DNA of 64,000 bases from Bacteroidales bacterium. Lineage in GTDB: Bacteria; Bacteroidota; Bacteroidia; Bacteroidales; UBA3824. Shown piece after piece: positions 34,609 to 43,431 of this stretch (positions within the stretch are counted from its first letter, which is position 1; each line of letters starts with the position of its first letter). The stretch lies in NCBI GenBank assembly GCA_016293845.1, contig JAEDDH010000008.1, positions 57,965 to 121,964 on the forward strand. Reading direction: 5' to 3'. A program made the position numbers and the translations under genes. The notes under the pieces were generated by a model that saw only the letters and a list, made by a program, of their open reading frames with translations, ran no database searches and was not told where the DNA came from.

Positions 34609-36273
34609 ATGTTAGAAAGATTTTTAAAGCAGACATCGTTCAAAGACTTGGACGATTTCAAAAAAAACTATAAAGTAATAGTTCCCGAAAACTTCAACTT
34701 TGGCTACGACGTGGTAGACGCTTGGGCTGCCGAACAACCCGACAAACTCGCTCTGCTGTGGACCAACGACAAGGGTCGCGAAGAGCGTTTCACCTTTGCC
34801 AAAATGAAAGAGATGACCGACCGCACGGCTTCGTATTTTCAAAGTCTCGGCATCGAAAAGGGCGATCGCGTAATGCTCATTCTCAAACGTAACTACGAAT
34901 TTTGGTTCTGCATTGTGGCTTTGCACAAAATAGGCGCAGTGGTAATTCCTGCCACACACTTGCTCACCAAAAAAGACATTGTATACCGCAACAATATGGC
35001 TGGCACTAAGGCTATTGTCTGCTGTGGCGACCCTCTTATACTTGAACACGTGGCATCGTCGAAAGCCGAATCGCCCACTTTGAAAAAAATGATTTCGGTT
35101 GGTCCCGCAGTTCCCGAAGGATTTGAAGATTTTCAAAAGGGCATAGAAAACGCCGCACCGTTCAAAAAAATCGAAAATGTAAACACCAACGAAGATGTAA
35201 TGTTAATCTACTTTACATCAGGTACATCGGGCGAACCCAAAATGGTGGCTCACTCGTATACATATCCCCTTGGACACATCACCACTGCCGCATACTGGCA
35301 CAACCTTACACCAAACGACCTCCATCTCACCGTTGCCGACACTGGCTGGGGCAAGGCTGTATGGGGTAAACTCTACGGACAATGGATAGTGGGCGCTTGC
35401 GTTTTTGTTTACGACCACGAAAAATTCACTCCCGCCGATATGTTGCAGATGATTGAAAAATACAAAGTTACAACATTCTGCGCACCGCCTACCATCTACC
35501 GTTTCTTTATCAAGGAAGACCTCTCGAAATACGACCTCTCAAACCTCCGCTGGATTACCACGGCAGGCGAGGCTCTCAACTCGGCTGTGTTCGACACTAT
35601 GAAAAAAATCACGGGTCTCAACATTATGGAAGGCTTCGGACAAACCGAAACCACCCTCTCGATAGGCACATTCCCTTGGATGACCCCTAAACCCGGCTCA
35701 ATGGGCATACCCAACCCTGCCTACGATGTTGACATTCTCACACCCGACGGTCGCAAGGCTGAGGACGGCGAGCAGGGCGAAATCGTTATCCACACCAACA
35801 ACGGACGTCCGCTTGGATTGTTTAAAGAGTATTTCCGCGACCCGCAGCGCACCGCCGAAGTATATTCCAACAATGGAACCACCTACCATACAGGCGATAT
35901 AGCTTGGCGCGATGAGGACGGATACCTTTGGTTTGTTGGCCGAACCGACGACGTTATCAAGAGTTCGGGCTACCGTATCGGACCGTTTGAGGTAGAAAGC
36001 GCACTTATGACACACCCCGCAGTAGTGGAATGTGCTGTAACAGGCGTACCCGACCCAGTGCGTGGCAAAGTGGTAAAAGCCACCATCGTTCTTGGCCGGG
36101 GCTACGAACCTTCCGACGACCTTGTTAAGGAAATTCAAAACCACGTAAAGAAAACCACCGCTCCCTACAAATATCCCCGCATCATTGAGTTTGTAAAAGA
36201 ACTTCCCAAAACCATCAGCGGCAAAATCCGCCGTGTGGAAATTAGGAAAAACGATGAGGAGAAGGCTAAGTAG
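34609..36273 (+). CDS. AMP-forming acyl-CoA synthetase (medium-chain/acetyl-CoA synthetase-like)
   Basis: 554 residues. ATP-binding loop YFTSGTSGEPKM (about 204-215), GFGQTETT, hinge region DDVIKSSGYRIGPFEVE, and the C-terminal catalytic Lys in KTISGKIRR. Close to the ACSM-like branch that activates short and medium chain or aromatic acids; substrate not resolvable. Operon with the upstream XRE-cupin regulator, ended by a strong terminator. Confidence 0.88.
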   Translation: MLERFLKQTSFKDLDDFKKNYKVIVPENFNFGYDVVDAWAAEQPDKLALLWTNDKGREERFTFAKMKEMTDRTASYFQSLGIEKGDRVMLILKRNYEFWFCIVALHKIGAVVIPATHLLTKKDIVYRNNMAGTKAIVCCGDPLILEHVASSKAESPTLKKMISVGPAVPEGFEDFQKGIENAAPFKKIENVNTNEDVMLIYFTSGTSGEPKMVAHSYTYPLGHITTAAYWHNLTPNDLHLTVADTGWGKAVWGKLYGQWIVGACVFVYDHEKFTPADMLQMIEKYKVTTFCAPPTIYRFFIKEDLSKYDLSNLRWITTAGEALNSAVFDTMKKITGLNIMEGFGQTETTLSIGTFPWMTPKPGSMGIPNPAYDVDILTPDGRKAEDGEQGEIVIHTNNGRPLGLFKEYFRDPQRTAEVYSNNGTTYHTGDIAWRDEDGYLWFVGRTDDVIKSSGYRIGPFEVESALMTHPAVVECAVTGVPDPVRGKVVKATIVLGRGYEPSDDLVKEIQNHVKKTTAPYKYPRIIEFVKELPKTISGKIRRVEIRKNDEEKAK

Positions 36274-36293
36274 ATGATACCTTGATTAATATA

Positions 36294-36331
36294 GAGTAGA
36301 GACGTGCTATGGTGCGTCTCTACTTTTTTTT
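36294..36331 (+). terminator. Terminator after the acyl-CoA synthetase
   Basis: gtagagacg (36296-36304) and cgtctctac (36315-36323) with a 10-base loop and eight or more T. Clear intrinsic terminator. Confidence 0.9.
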
Positions 36332-36365
36332 ATAAAAAATATACACCCAATTAAAAAATATTGCA

Positions 36366-36373
36366 TACTTTTG
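36366..36373 (+). promoter_or_regulatory. -7 box (TACTTTTG) for the ketosynthase cluster
   Basis: Exact TAnnTTTG 36 bases before the ATG at 36409, directly after the terminator. First promoter of the carrier-protein cluster. Confidence 0.6.
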
Positions 36374-36408
36374 CAGCTGATACACTCACTTTAATTAAAG
36401 TTAAAAAA

Positions 36409-37638
36409 ATGAACAACCGAGTTGTAATCACCGGCGCGGGTATTTGGTCGTGTATTGGCAACGATTTAGAAACCGTCCGACAATCACTTTACAACGGCAA
36501 ATCGGGTGTTGGACTTTTCCCCGAACGGATTGAATACGGCTATCGCTCAGGTCTTTCGGGAGTTGTAGAACAGCCCGTTATTACAAAGCAGATGGTAGAC
36601 CGTCATACACGCGTTGGTATGCCGGAACATACACGGTATGCTTATATGGCGGCTTGTCAGGCATTTAATCAAGCGGGTGTTGATGACGATTATCTTTCAA
36701 AAAACGAATGTGGATGCATCTTTGGCAGCGATTCGTCGGCTAAGCCAGTTATTGAAATATATAAGACGATGGAAGCTGAGCACGACACAGCAATGCTCGG
36801 CTACGGAATGGTATTTCAGTCGATGAATTCTACAGTAACAATGAACCTTAGCACAATTTTTCATCTTAGGGGAGTAAACTTTACCGTTAGTGCAGCGTGT
36901 GCAAGTGGCAGTCATTCAATAGGCTTGGGCTATATGATGATACAGCAGGGGCAACAAGAAATGGTGCTTTGCGGAGGAGCTCAAGAAACCAATTATTATT
37001 CAATGTTGTCGTTTGATGCAATAGGAGCCTTTTCGGTGAGGATGGAACAGCCCCAAAAAGCATCACGACCGTTTGACCGCGATCGCGATGGTCTTGTGCC
37101 TTCGGGAGGTGCAGCAGCTTTGGTATTAGAAAGTTACGACCATGCAGTAAAACGCGGTGCAAATATTCTTGCCGAAGTTGTAGGATATGGTTTTTCGGGA
37201 AATGGAGCAGAAATTTCAAAACCATGCGACCACGGTTGTGAGCTTGCAATGACGCGAGCATTACAAAATGCCGATTTAACCCCCAACGATATTGATTATA
37301 TCAACGCCCACGCCACATCTACTCCGCAAGGCGATATGTACGAGGCAATTGCTATTGATCGATTGTTTAACGGCAGCAATGCTTGGATAAGTTCTACAAA
37401 ATCAATGACAGGTCACGAATGTTGGATGGCGGGAGCAAGCGAAATAGTATACTCGCTTATAATGATGAAAAACAACTTTGTAGCTCCTAATATAAATTAT
37501 GAAAACCCAGATGAGTATTCGCAAAGACTAAAAATAGCAACACAAACTATTGATACTCGGGTGGATACAATTATAAGTAATTCGTTCGGCTTTGGCGGAA
37601 CAAACTCTGCATTAGTATTAAAAAAAATTGCAAAATAA
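36409..37638 (+). CDS. Beta-ketoacyl-ACP synthase, FabF-like
   Basis: 409 residues from the ATG at 36409 (an upstream in-frame extension would include the promoter). Complete thiolase fold with catalytic Cys164 (SAACASGSHS), His301 (NAHATSTPQGD), Lys331 and His336 (KSMTGHECW). Condenses an acyl chain with malonyl-ACP. Sequence is divergent from housekeeping FabF, and the gene overlaps an ACP gene by one base, so it belongs to a dedicated pathway. Residues in the His136-like gating region differ from FabF, and chain-length preference cannot be read. Confidence 0.88.
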   Translation: MNNRVVITGAGIWSCIGNDLETVRQSLYNGKSGVGLFPERIEYGYRSGLSGVVEQPVITKQMVDRHTRVGMPEHTRYAYMAACQAFNQAGVDDDYLSKNECGCIFGSDSSAKPVIEIYKTMEAEHDTAMLGYGMVFQSMNSTVTMNLSTIFHLRGVNFTVSAACASGSHSIGLGYMMIQQGQQEMVLCGGAQETNYYSMLSFDAIGAFSVRMEQPQKASRPFDRDRDGLVPSGGAAALVLESYDHAVKRGANILAEVVGYGFSGNGAEISKPCDHGCELAMTRALQNADLTPNDIDYINAHATSTPQGDMYEAIAIDRLFNGSNAWISSTKSMTGHECWMAGASEIVYSLIMMKNNFVAPNINYENPDEYSQRLKIATQTIDTRVDTIISNSFGFGGTNSALVLKKIAK

Positions 37639-37883
37639 TGACACTAAAAGAAATAGAATCAACTGTAAAACAGTTTCTCGTAGAGGAACTTGAAATCGAC
37701 GAGGAAAAAATTGCCTTAGAAGCGAGACTAAAAGAAGATATGGGTATCGATAGCCTTGATTTGGTGGATATTGTGGTAATTGTTGACAAAATATTTGGCA
37801 TTAGAATTAAAGCTGAAGATATGAAAGGTATTGTTACCCTCAACGATTTTTGCAACTATATAGCCGCGCATCAGAATCAATAA
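37638..37883 (+). CDS. Acyl carrier protein 1
   Basis: 81 residues, acidic four-helix carrier. The phosphopantetheine site is DSLDLVD in GIDSLDLVDIVV (Ser at about 37). Start overlaps the ketosynthase stop by one base; a glycosyltransferase follows 5 bases after. Distinct from FabD-type housekeeping ACP in sequence and context. Confidence 0.88.
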   Translation: MTLKEIESTVKQFLVEELEIDEEKIALEARLKEDMGIDSLDLVDIVVIVDKIFGIRIKAEDMKGIVTLNDFCNYIAAHQNQ

Positions 37884-37888
37884 TTTTA

Positions 37889-38659
37889 ATGGAAAATCAA
37901 CTCAATTTGCTAAAAAACAACGGTATATGCGTTGTAATTCCCGTTTACAACAACGAACGAACTATAGGCAACGTGGTACTCAATAGCCTTGAAAACTGTT
38001 CCGACGTTATAGTTGTAAACGATGGCAGCACCGATTCTACTGGCGATATATTGCATAATATCAGTGGAATAACCTTGGTAGAATACTCCCAAAACCAAGG
38101 CAAAGGATATGCCCTTAAACGCGGATTAAAAAAAGCAAAAGAACTTGGTTTTAAATACGCCATCACTCTCGACGGTGATGGTCAGCATTATCCCGACGAC
38201 ATAGCCAACTTTTTAAAAGCCAATATCCAATACCCCGAAACCATAATCATTGGGCAGCGAGAACTCACCGGCGTGGAGCGCACCAAAGGAAGCAATTTTG
38301 CCAACAATTTTTCTAACTTTTGGTTTATGGTGCAAACATTCAAAAAAATTGACGATACTCAATCGGGATACCGGCTCTATCCTCTTAACAAATTATACGG
38401 ATTAAACATAATATCAAAACGTTACGAAGCCGAATTAGAACTGTTGGTTTTGCCATCGTGGCATGGAGTAGATATTAAAACCGTGCCTATCAAAGTGTTT
38501 TATCCCGGAAAAAGCGAACGTGTTAGCCATTTCCGTCCCGGCAAAGATTTTTTTAGAATAAGCGTATTAAACACCATTTTGTGCATAGTGGGGTTGATTT
38601 ATGCGCTACCGCTTGGTATTCTGAGGAGGGTGTACCGACTATTCTGTCCAAAAAAATAA
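37889..38659 (+). CDS. Family 2 glycosyltransferase
   Basis: 256 residues from the ATG at 37889. GT-A fold with CVVIPVYNNERTIGNVV at the N-terminus, VVNDGSTDSTGD nucleotide site, DGDGQH metal site, and a hydrophobic C-terminal segment (ILCIVGLIYALPLGIL) that probably sits at the membrane. Resembles dolichyl/polyprenyl-phosphate sugar transferases and the GT2 genes found in aryl-polyene and flexirubin clusters. Would transfer a sugar to the pathway product or a lipid carrier. Confidence 0.8.
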   Translation: MENQLNLLKNNGICVVIPVYNNERTIGNVVLNSLENCSDVIVVNDGSTDSTGDILHNISGITLVEYSQNQGKGYALKRGLKKAKELGFKYAITLDGDGQHYPDDIANFLKANIQYPETIIIGQRELTGVERTKGSNFANNFSNFWFMVQTFKKIDDTQSGYRLYPLNKLYGLNIISKRYEAELELLVLPSWHGVDIKTVPIKVFYPGKSERVSHFRPGKDFFRISVLNTILCIVGLIYALPLGILRRVYRLFCPKK

Positions 38660-38682
38660 TTTGCAAATACTATTTTAATATC

Positions 38683-38690
38683 TAATTTTG
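38683..38690 (+). promoter_or_regulatory. Second promoter of the cluster (TTTG 19 bases before TAATTTTG)
   Basis: TAATTTTG at 38683-38690 fits TAnnTTTG, with TTTG at 38660-38663 at the -33 position, spacing 19. This is the best two-part Bacteroidota promoter in the window and starts a second transcript, ACP2-KS-CLF-ACP3-ligase-methyltransferase. Confidence 0.6.
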
Positions 38691-38715
38691 TAGCGAAACA
38701 AAACAACCAAACATA

Positions 38716-38973
38716 ATGGAAAATTTAATTTCGGAATTAAAACAGCGCATTATCGAAGTCCTCAGTTTAGAAGAGGTAAAACCAGAAGATATTGACAGCA
38801 ATGCACCTCTTTTTGGTGATGGCTTAGGATTAGATTCAATTGACGCATTGGAACTTATTGTAGTTTTAGAAAAGTATTACGGCATAAAACTCAACGATGC
38901 AGCCCAAAGCAAAGCCATATTAAAAACTGTTGCCACAATGGCAGACTATATTTCAAAAAACCGCACTAAGTAG
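38716..38973 (+). CDS. Acyl carrier protein 2
   Basis: 85 residues. Phosphopantetheine site GLDSIDALEL (Ser near 41). Similar to the ACPs of aryl-polyene-type loci. Followed after 9 bases by the fused ketosynthase, its probable partner. Confidence 0.88.
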   Translation: MENLISELKQRIIEVLSLEEVKPEDIDSNAPLFGDGLGLDSIDALELIVVLEKYYGIKLNDAAQSKAILKTVATMADYISKNRTK

Positions 38974-38982
38974 AAGAGTTTT

Positions 38983-40602
38983 ATGCGCAAAAACATTGTT
39001 GTAACGGGTTATGGCATTATTTCGGCAAACGGAATAACACCAATAGAAAATCTTGATTTAGAGGATTTTCCATTTCCCGTGGGCGCAATTAAGCTCACTA
39101 ACGATGAATTAAAGCGCAATCTCGATATTCCATTAGAAAAACAAGTAGGACGAACCACTCTTCTTGGTATCACTGCATTGCTTCAAGCAGCTGAAAATGC
39201 AAATGTTAGCGATAAAACACCCGGTCGCATAATCTTGATTTCGGGCACAACTGCTGGCGAAATGGATTTAACCGAACAATATTGGCAAGATATTAATAAT
39301 CATGCAGATGTGATGCTTCATCACGATTGTGGCAGCTGCACCGAACACATTGCCCAAGGAGTAGGATTTATCAACGAATGTACCACTATTTCTACAGCCT
39401 GCTCGTCGGGAGCCAATGCCATATTAGAAGCTGCAGAAATCTTAGAAGCCGATAATGCCGACATCGTTTTTGCTGGTGGGGCAGAGGCTCTTACCAAATT
39501 TCATTTAACAGGTTTTGCTTCGCTAATGATATTAGACCGAGAAGTTTGCCGACCGTTTGCCGACAATCGTGCGGGATTAAATCTTGGCGAGGGAGCAGCC
39601 TTTTTGGTAATGGAAACCGAACAACACGCCATAAGCCGAGGAGCAAAAATCCTTTGCTATTTTGCTGGAGGCGGCAATGCTTGCGATGCTTTTCATCAAA
39701 CTGCCTCGTCGCCCGAAGGTGAAGGTGCTTATCTTGCTATGAACAACGCACTTATCAATGCAAATGTAGCCCCCGACGCTATTCAATATGTCAACGCACA
39801 CGGCACAGGAACGGTAAACAACGATGCAAGCGAAATGGCAGCCTTGAAACGTATTTTTGGTGAAAAAATGCCAATAATCGAAAGCACAAAAAGCATTACG
39901 GGACACACCACAAGTGCCGCTGGAGCAATCGAAGCTGTTATTTGTATTCAAAAATTGCAACAAAACAGTAAGTTGCAAAACGTTATGGACAATTCGTTTG
40001 GCTTTGGTGGCAACGATACTTCGCTTATTTTTTCGCGTTGTCAATCAGAGAGTAATGCCAATTGCTACAACAGCAATATTGAAACCGAAATAGTTGCCAA
40101 ATACCAACTTACCAACGAAGACGATATTGCCGAAATCAAAGAGTTTTTAAAACCGTCGGAATATAGGCGTATGGGCAAAATTTTGCGGAGTTCGCTTTTA
40201 ACGTCAATCAAAGCATTGAAACAATGCAATATAACCGTTCCAGATGCAATCATTACTGCCACTACGCTTGGTTGTTGGGAAAATTCCGAAAAAATACTCG
40301 ACCACCTTACCGAACCACAGCCTACGCTCTTTATGCAGAGCACACACAACACAATAGGCTCCAACACAGCCATTTATCTTAAATGCCACGGTTATAATAT
40401 CACCTATACGCAAGGCGAAGATTCGTTTGCACGGGCAATGCATAAGGCAGAAATTCTTATCAAAAGCGGCAAATGCAACAATGTTTTGGTAGGTTTGCAC
40501 AACGAAAACACACAGCGTTACCGCGATATTATGCATTTGGCAGGAAGAGATGGGTTGCAACCATTGCTTTCGCTTTCGGTGGTGGTTAAACGCAAGAATT
40601 AG
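38983..40602 (+). CDS. Ketosynthase fused to a chain-length-factor-like domain
   Basis: 539 residues, about 130 longer than FabF. Residues 1-352 are a complete ketosynthase: Cys140 (STACSSGANA), His273 (NAHGTGTVNND), Lys303 and His308 (KSITGHTTS), final FGFGGNDTSL. Residues about 385-537 are a second domain with RRMGKILRSSLLTSIKAL, DAIITATTLGCWENSEK, MQSTHNTIGSNTAIYLKCHGYN and NNVLVGLHNE; this matches the pattern of the stand-alone N-terminal-like ketosynthase family PF13723, which acts as chain-length-factor partner in flexirubin and aryl-polyene loci. That domain has no active-site Cys in the usual place. The order KS then CLF-like on one chain is unusual. No frameshift or composition break marks the join, so it looks like a stable fusion. 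Confidence 0.82.
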   Translation: MRKNIVVTGYGIISANGITPIENLDLEDFPFPVGAIKLTNDELKRNLDIPLEKQVGRTTLLGITALLQAAENANVSDKTPGRIILISGTTAGEMDLTEQYWQDINNHADVMLHHDCGSCTEHIAQGVGFINECTTISTACSSGANAILEAAEILEADNADIVFAGGAEALTKFHLTGFASLMILDREVCRPFADNRAGLNLGEGAAFLVMETEQHAISRGAKILCYFAGGGNACDAFHQTASSPEGEGAYLAMNNALINANVAPDAIQYVNAHGTGTVNNDASEMAALKRIFGEKMPIIESTKSITGHTTSAAGAIEAVICIQKLQQNSKLQNVMDNSFGFGGNDTSLIFSRCQSESNANCYNSNIETEIVAKYQLTNEDDIAEIKEFLKPSEYRRMGKILRSSLLTSIKALKQCNITVPDAIITATTLGCWENSEKILDHLTEPQPTLFMQSTHNTIGSNTAIYLKCHGYNITYTQGEDSFARAMHKAEILIKSGKCNNVLVGLHNENTQRYRDIMHLAGRDGLQPLLSLSVVVKRKN

Positions 40603-40622
40603 TTACCTTTTATTACCGCGCT

Positions 40623-40847
40623 ATGAAAGAAAAAATACTCTCCCTATTAGAAAACGAACTGCCCACAGTAGATTTTTCGTCGCAGTTTTTGTTTAGCGAA
40701 ATGGATTCGCTCGCAGTTACAACAGTTTTGGCAATTTTGTCTGAAGCGTATAAAATCAAACTCGATTCAGAAGATGCTACTCCTAAAAACTTTATGAATA
40801 TCGACACCATTGTCAACCTTGTACAAACCAAACTCAATCAAAAATGA
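40623..40847 (+). CDS. Acyl carrier protein 3 (short)
   Basis: 74 residues. Carrier-like helices with the site EMDSLAVTTVLAIL (Ser near 28) but a shortened first loop. The last four bases overlap the AMP-ligase start, so ligase and carrier are translated together; the ligase probably loads this carrier with the starter acid. Confidence 0.78.
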   Translation: MKEKILSLLENELPTVDFSSQFLFSEMDSLAVTTVLAILSEAYKIKLDSEDATPKNFMNIDTIVNLVQTKLNQK

Positions 40848-42148
40848 TTCTCGAAGACTATCTACAACAAGACGCAGAATTATATCCCAACAAAACGGCT
40901 ATAATCTGTGGCGACAAATCGTTGACTTTTTGTGAATTGTGGAATGCAGTCTGCAAAACCGCCGAAACTCTTCCAAAAGGAGAAATTGTGGTTTTTCGTG
41001 CCTCGCAAGATATCGACTTTATGGTAAAATATCTTGCCTTGCATATCAACGGTTCGGTTGCAGTGCCCATAGAAAAAGACCTTCCCGAAAATAGTTTTAA
41101 CGAGATTATAGAATTTTTAAAACCCTGTAAACCAACGCCCGAAGTAGCCGACATTCTATTTACAACCGGCACCATTGGCAAAAAAAAGGGTGTAATGATT
41201 CCCCACCGTGCTATTATTGGTAATGGCGAAAATGTTATTGAGGTTCAGGGTTTTGACCACGATTCGGCTTTTATTACCACAGGTCCGATGAGCCACATAG
41301 CAAGTCTTTCAAAAATTTCGCCTGTATTAATAAAAGGTGCAACATTGATTATTACCGAAGGCATGAAAAACGTCAACGATTTTTTTGACGCTATGGATAT
41401 GCCATTCCAAAAATTTGGAACATTCCTTGTGCCGAGCGCTATACGCATATTGTTGCAGTTCAGCGAAGAGCGTCTGCGTAAATACGCCTCAAAAATAGAT
41501 TTTATCGAAACAGGCGCGGCTGCAATTTCCACATCCGATATTCAAAAACTCTGCGAAGTGCTACCCAATAGTCGCCTTTACAATTCGTATGCCTCTACCG
41601 AAACGGGACTTGTTTGCTCGTATAACTTCAACGATGGCAAATGTTTAGAAGGTTGCTGCGGTCGTCCCACAAGTCGCACCAATGTAATCATCTCACCCGA
41701 AGGACTTATTGCCTGTCAGGGTAAAACCATTATGACAGGATATGCCTGCGATGATGAACTTACTAATAAAGTATTGATTGATAATACTATATTTACATCA
41801 GATTTTGGCGAAATAGATCAAGACGGAAATCTGCGGATACTTGGCCGTAGCGATGATATTATCAATACCGGCGGTTTTAAAGTAGCGCCTACCGAGGTAG
41901 AAAACGTTGCCTTGTTGATACCGCAAATTGCTGATTGTATTTGTGTTCCTGCACCTCACCCTGTACTTGGAACAGCCCTAAAACTAATTTATGTAACAAA
42001 AGCAGCGATTTCTAAAAAAGAAATTGCACTTTATATAAAAAGTAAAGTAGAAAGTTTCAAAGTACCATTCTATTACGAAGAATCCGACAAAATTCAGCGC
42101 ACATTTAATGGCAAGTTAAACCGCAAATTTTATCGCCAGAATCAATAA
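40844..42148 (+). CDS. AMP-dependent acyl/aryl-ACP ligase
   Basis: 434 residues, shorter than acyl-CoA synthetases because the N-terminal subdomain is trimmed. ATP loop FTTGTIGKKKGV (a variant of TSGTTGxPKG), ASTETG, GRSDDIINTGGFKVAPTEVE hinge, and Lys in RTFNGKLNRK. In aryl-polyene-like loci such ligases activate the starter carboxylic acid for ACP loading. Overlaps ACP3 by 4 bases. Confidence 0.83.
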   Translation: MILEDYLQQDAELYPNKTAIICGDKSLTFCELWNAVCKTAETLPKGEIVVFRASQDIDFMVKYLALHINGSVAVPIEKDLPENSFNEIIEFLKPCKPTPEVADILFTTGTIGKKKGVMIPHRAIIGNGENVIEVQGFDHDSAFITTGPMSHIASLSKISPVLIKGATLIITEGMKNVNDFFDAMDMPFQKFGTFLVPSAIRILLQFSEERLRKYASKIDFIETGAAAISTSDIQKLCEVLPNSRLYNSYASTETGLVCSYNFNDGKCLEGCCGRPTSRTNVIISPEGLIACQGKTIMTGYACDDELTNKVLIDNTIFTSDFGEIDQDGNLRILGRSDDIINTGGFKVAPTEVENVALLIPQIADCICVPAPHPVLGTALKLIYVTKAAISKKEIALYIKSKVESFKVPFYYEESDKIQRTFNGKLNRKFYRQNQ

Positions 42149-42150
42149 TA

Positions 42151-43320
42151 ATGACCGAAGCAGAGAGTAAACTTATTGAGCAATACGCAGATAGCGATGT
42201 TAACGCATTGGCACTAAAACTGCGCGATAGCGATAATGTTGACTCAAAATTTGTGCTTCGTCAAATTGCCGGTATTCAGGTTATGCGCCGCAAAATGCCT
42301 CAGTGGGCATCTAATCCCGATGTGCAATATCCCGATCACCTTCCGTTAGAGCAGTGCTCATCTTTTTTTACTGCAAATTATAAAAAGGAGATAGGGGAGA
42401 GGCTGCTCACAACGTTTGATAAAAGTGCCGACCTCACAGGAGGTTTTGGTGTAGATTTTTTTGTAATGAGCGAAAATTTTTCGCACGCCATCTATGCTGA
42501 ACGAAATACTAATCTATGCGATGTTGTAAGGCACAATTTTGAAGTTTTGCACCGCTCTAATGCCGAGTTTCTTAATTCTGATGGGGTAGATTTTATAAAA
42601 AATACATCAGAGCATTTCAACCTTGTATTTATCGACCCAGCCCGACGCAATTCTGCCGGAAAAAAGACCGTAAGAATCGAAGATTGCGAGCCTGATATTC
42701 TTCTTTTTCAAGATATTATGATTAAAAAGGCAGATGTGGTGATGATAAAACTTTCGCCAATGATTGATATTGTCGACATTGTTGCCAAGCTTCATAATGT
42801 TAGCGGAATACATTTAGTTGCCACTGCCAACGAGTGCAAAGAGGTGCTTGTGGTGCTTCAAAATGGTTATAATTCTGAACCAAGGATTTTTACTATTAAC
42901 GATAATCAACGATACTCCTTTATATTATCTAACGAACGCGATTGTGATATCAATCTTTATCAAAGTACCAATCTCAGCGGCAAATATCTTTTTGAACCCA
43001 ATGCTGCCGTTATGAAATCGGGTTCGTTTAAAATCCTTACAAAAGATTATAATGTAAGTAAATTGCATGTATCAAGCCACTTATATATTGCCGACCATGA
43101 TATAAAAGATTTTCCCGGACGGCGTTTTAAGATAGAGAGAGCAGGACAGCCCAAAGAATTTAGTGGTATAGGCAAAGCCAATCTTGCCGTTAGAAATTTT
43201 CCCGAAAAGGCAGAAATCTTAAAGAAAAAACTTAAAATTAGCGATGGTGGTGATATTTTTTTGTTTGCCACAACCCTCTACAATGGCTCCAAAGTGTTAA
43301 TTCAATGTTGTAAAGTTTAA
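42151..43320 (+). CDS. SAM-dependent methyltransferase, PG_1098/THUMP-like family
   Basis: 389 residues. The SAM-binding part is at about 85-200 (DLTGGFGVDFFVMS, IYAERN, FNLVFIDPARR), preceded by a helical region and followed by a C-terminal THUMP-like/ferredoxin-like domain (YLFEPNAAVMKSGSFKIL, LHVSSHLYIADHDI, GRRFKIERAG). Members are thought to modify RNA and are usually housekeeping. Two bases after the ligase, it is in the cluster transcript but need not act in the same pathway. Confidence 0.8.
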   Translation: MTEAESKLIEQYADSDVNALALKLRDSDNVDSKFVLRQIAGIQVMRRKMPQWASNPDVQYPDHLPLEQCSSFFTANYKKEIGERLLTTFDKSADLTGGFGVDFFVMSENFSHAIYAERNTNLCDVVRHNFEVLHRSNAEFLNSDGVDFIKNTSEHFNLVFIDPARRNSAGKKTVRIEDCEPDILLFQDIMIKKADVVMIKLSPMIDIVDIVAKLHNVSGIHLVATANECKEVLVVLQNGYNSEPRIFTINDNQRYSFILSNERDCDINLYQSTNLSGKYLFEPNAAVMKSGSFKILTKDYNVSKLHVSSHLYIADHDIKDFPGRRFKIERAGQPKEFSGIGKANLAVRNFPEKAEILKKKLKISDGGDIFLFATTLYNGSKVLIQCCKV

Positions 43321-43395
43321 AAATCGCAATTTTTCTATTAAATTCAATCTGTTTCTTGACAAAGATAAATTTTTACACTATTTTTGCGCTTTAAG

Positions 43396-43403
43396 TATCT
43401 TTG
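43396..43403 (+). promoter_or_regulatory. -7 box (TATCTTTG) for TonB receptor 1
   Basis: Exact TAnnTTTG 29 bases before the ATG at 43432, with a TTTTTGCG element just upstream. Confidence 0.6.
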
Positions 43404-43431
43404 TGTGTTGTCACAAAAAAAGAGAGAATTT

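Noticed and set aside
42151..43320. Methyltransferase as a tailoring enzyme of the ketosynthase cluster
   Set aside because: Its THUMP-like C-terminus points to RNA modification; co-transcription alone is not enough to assign it to the pathway.
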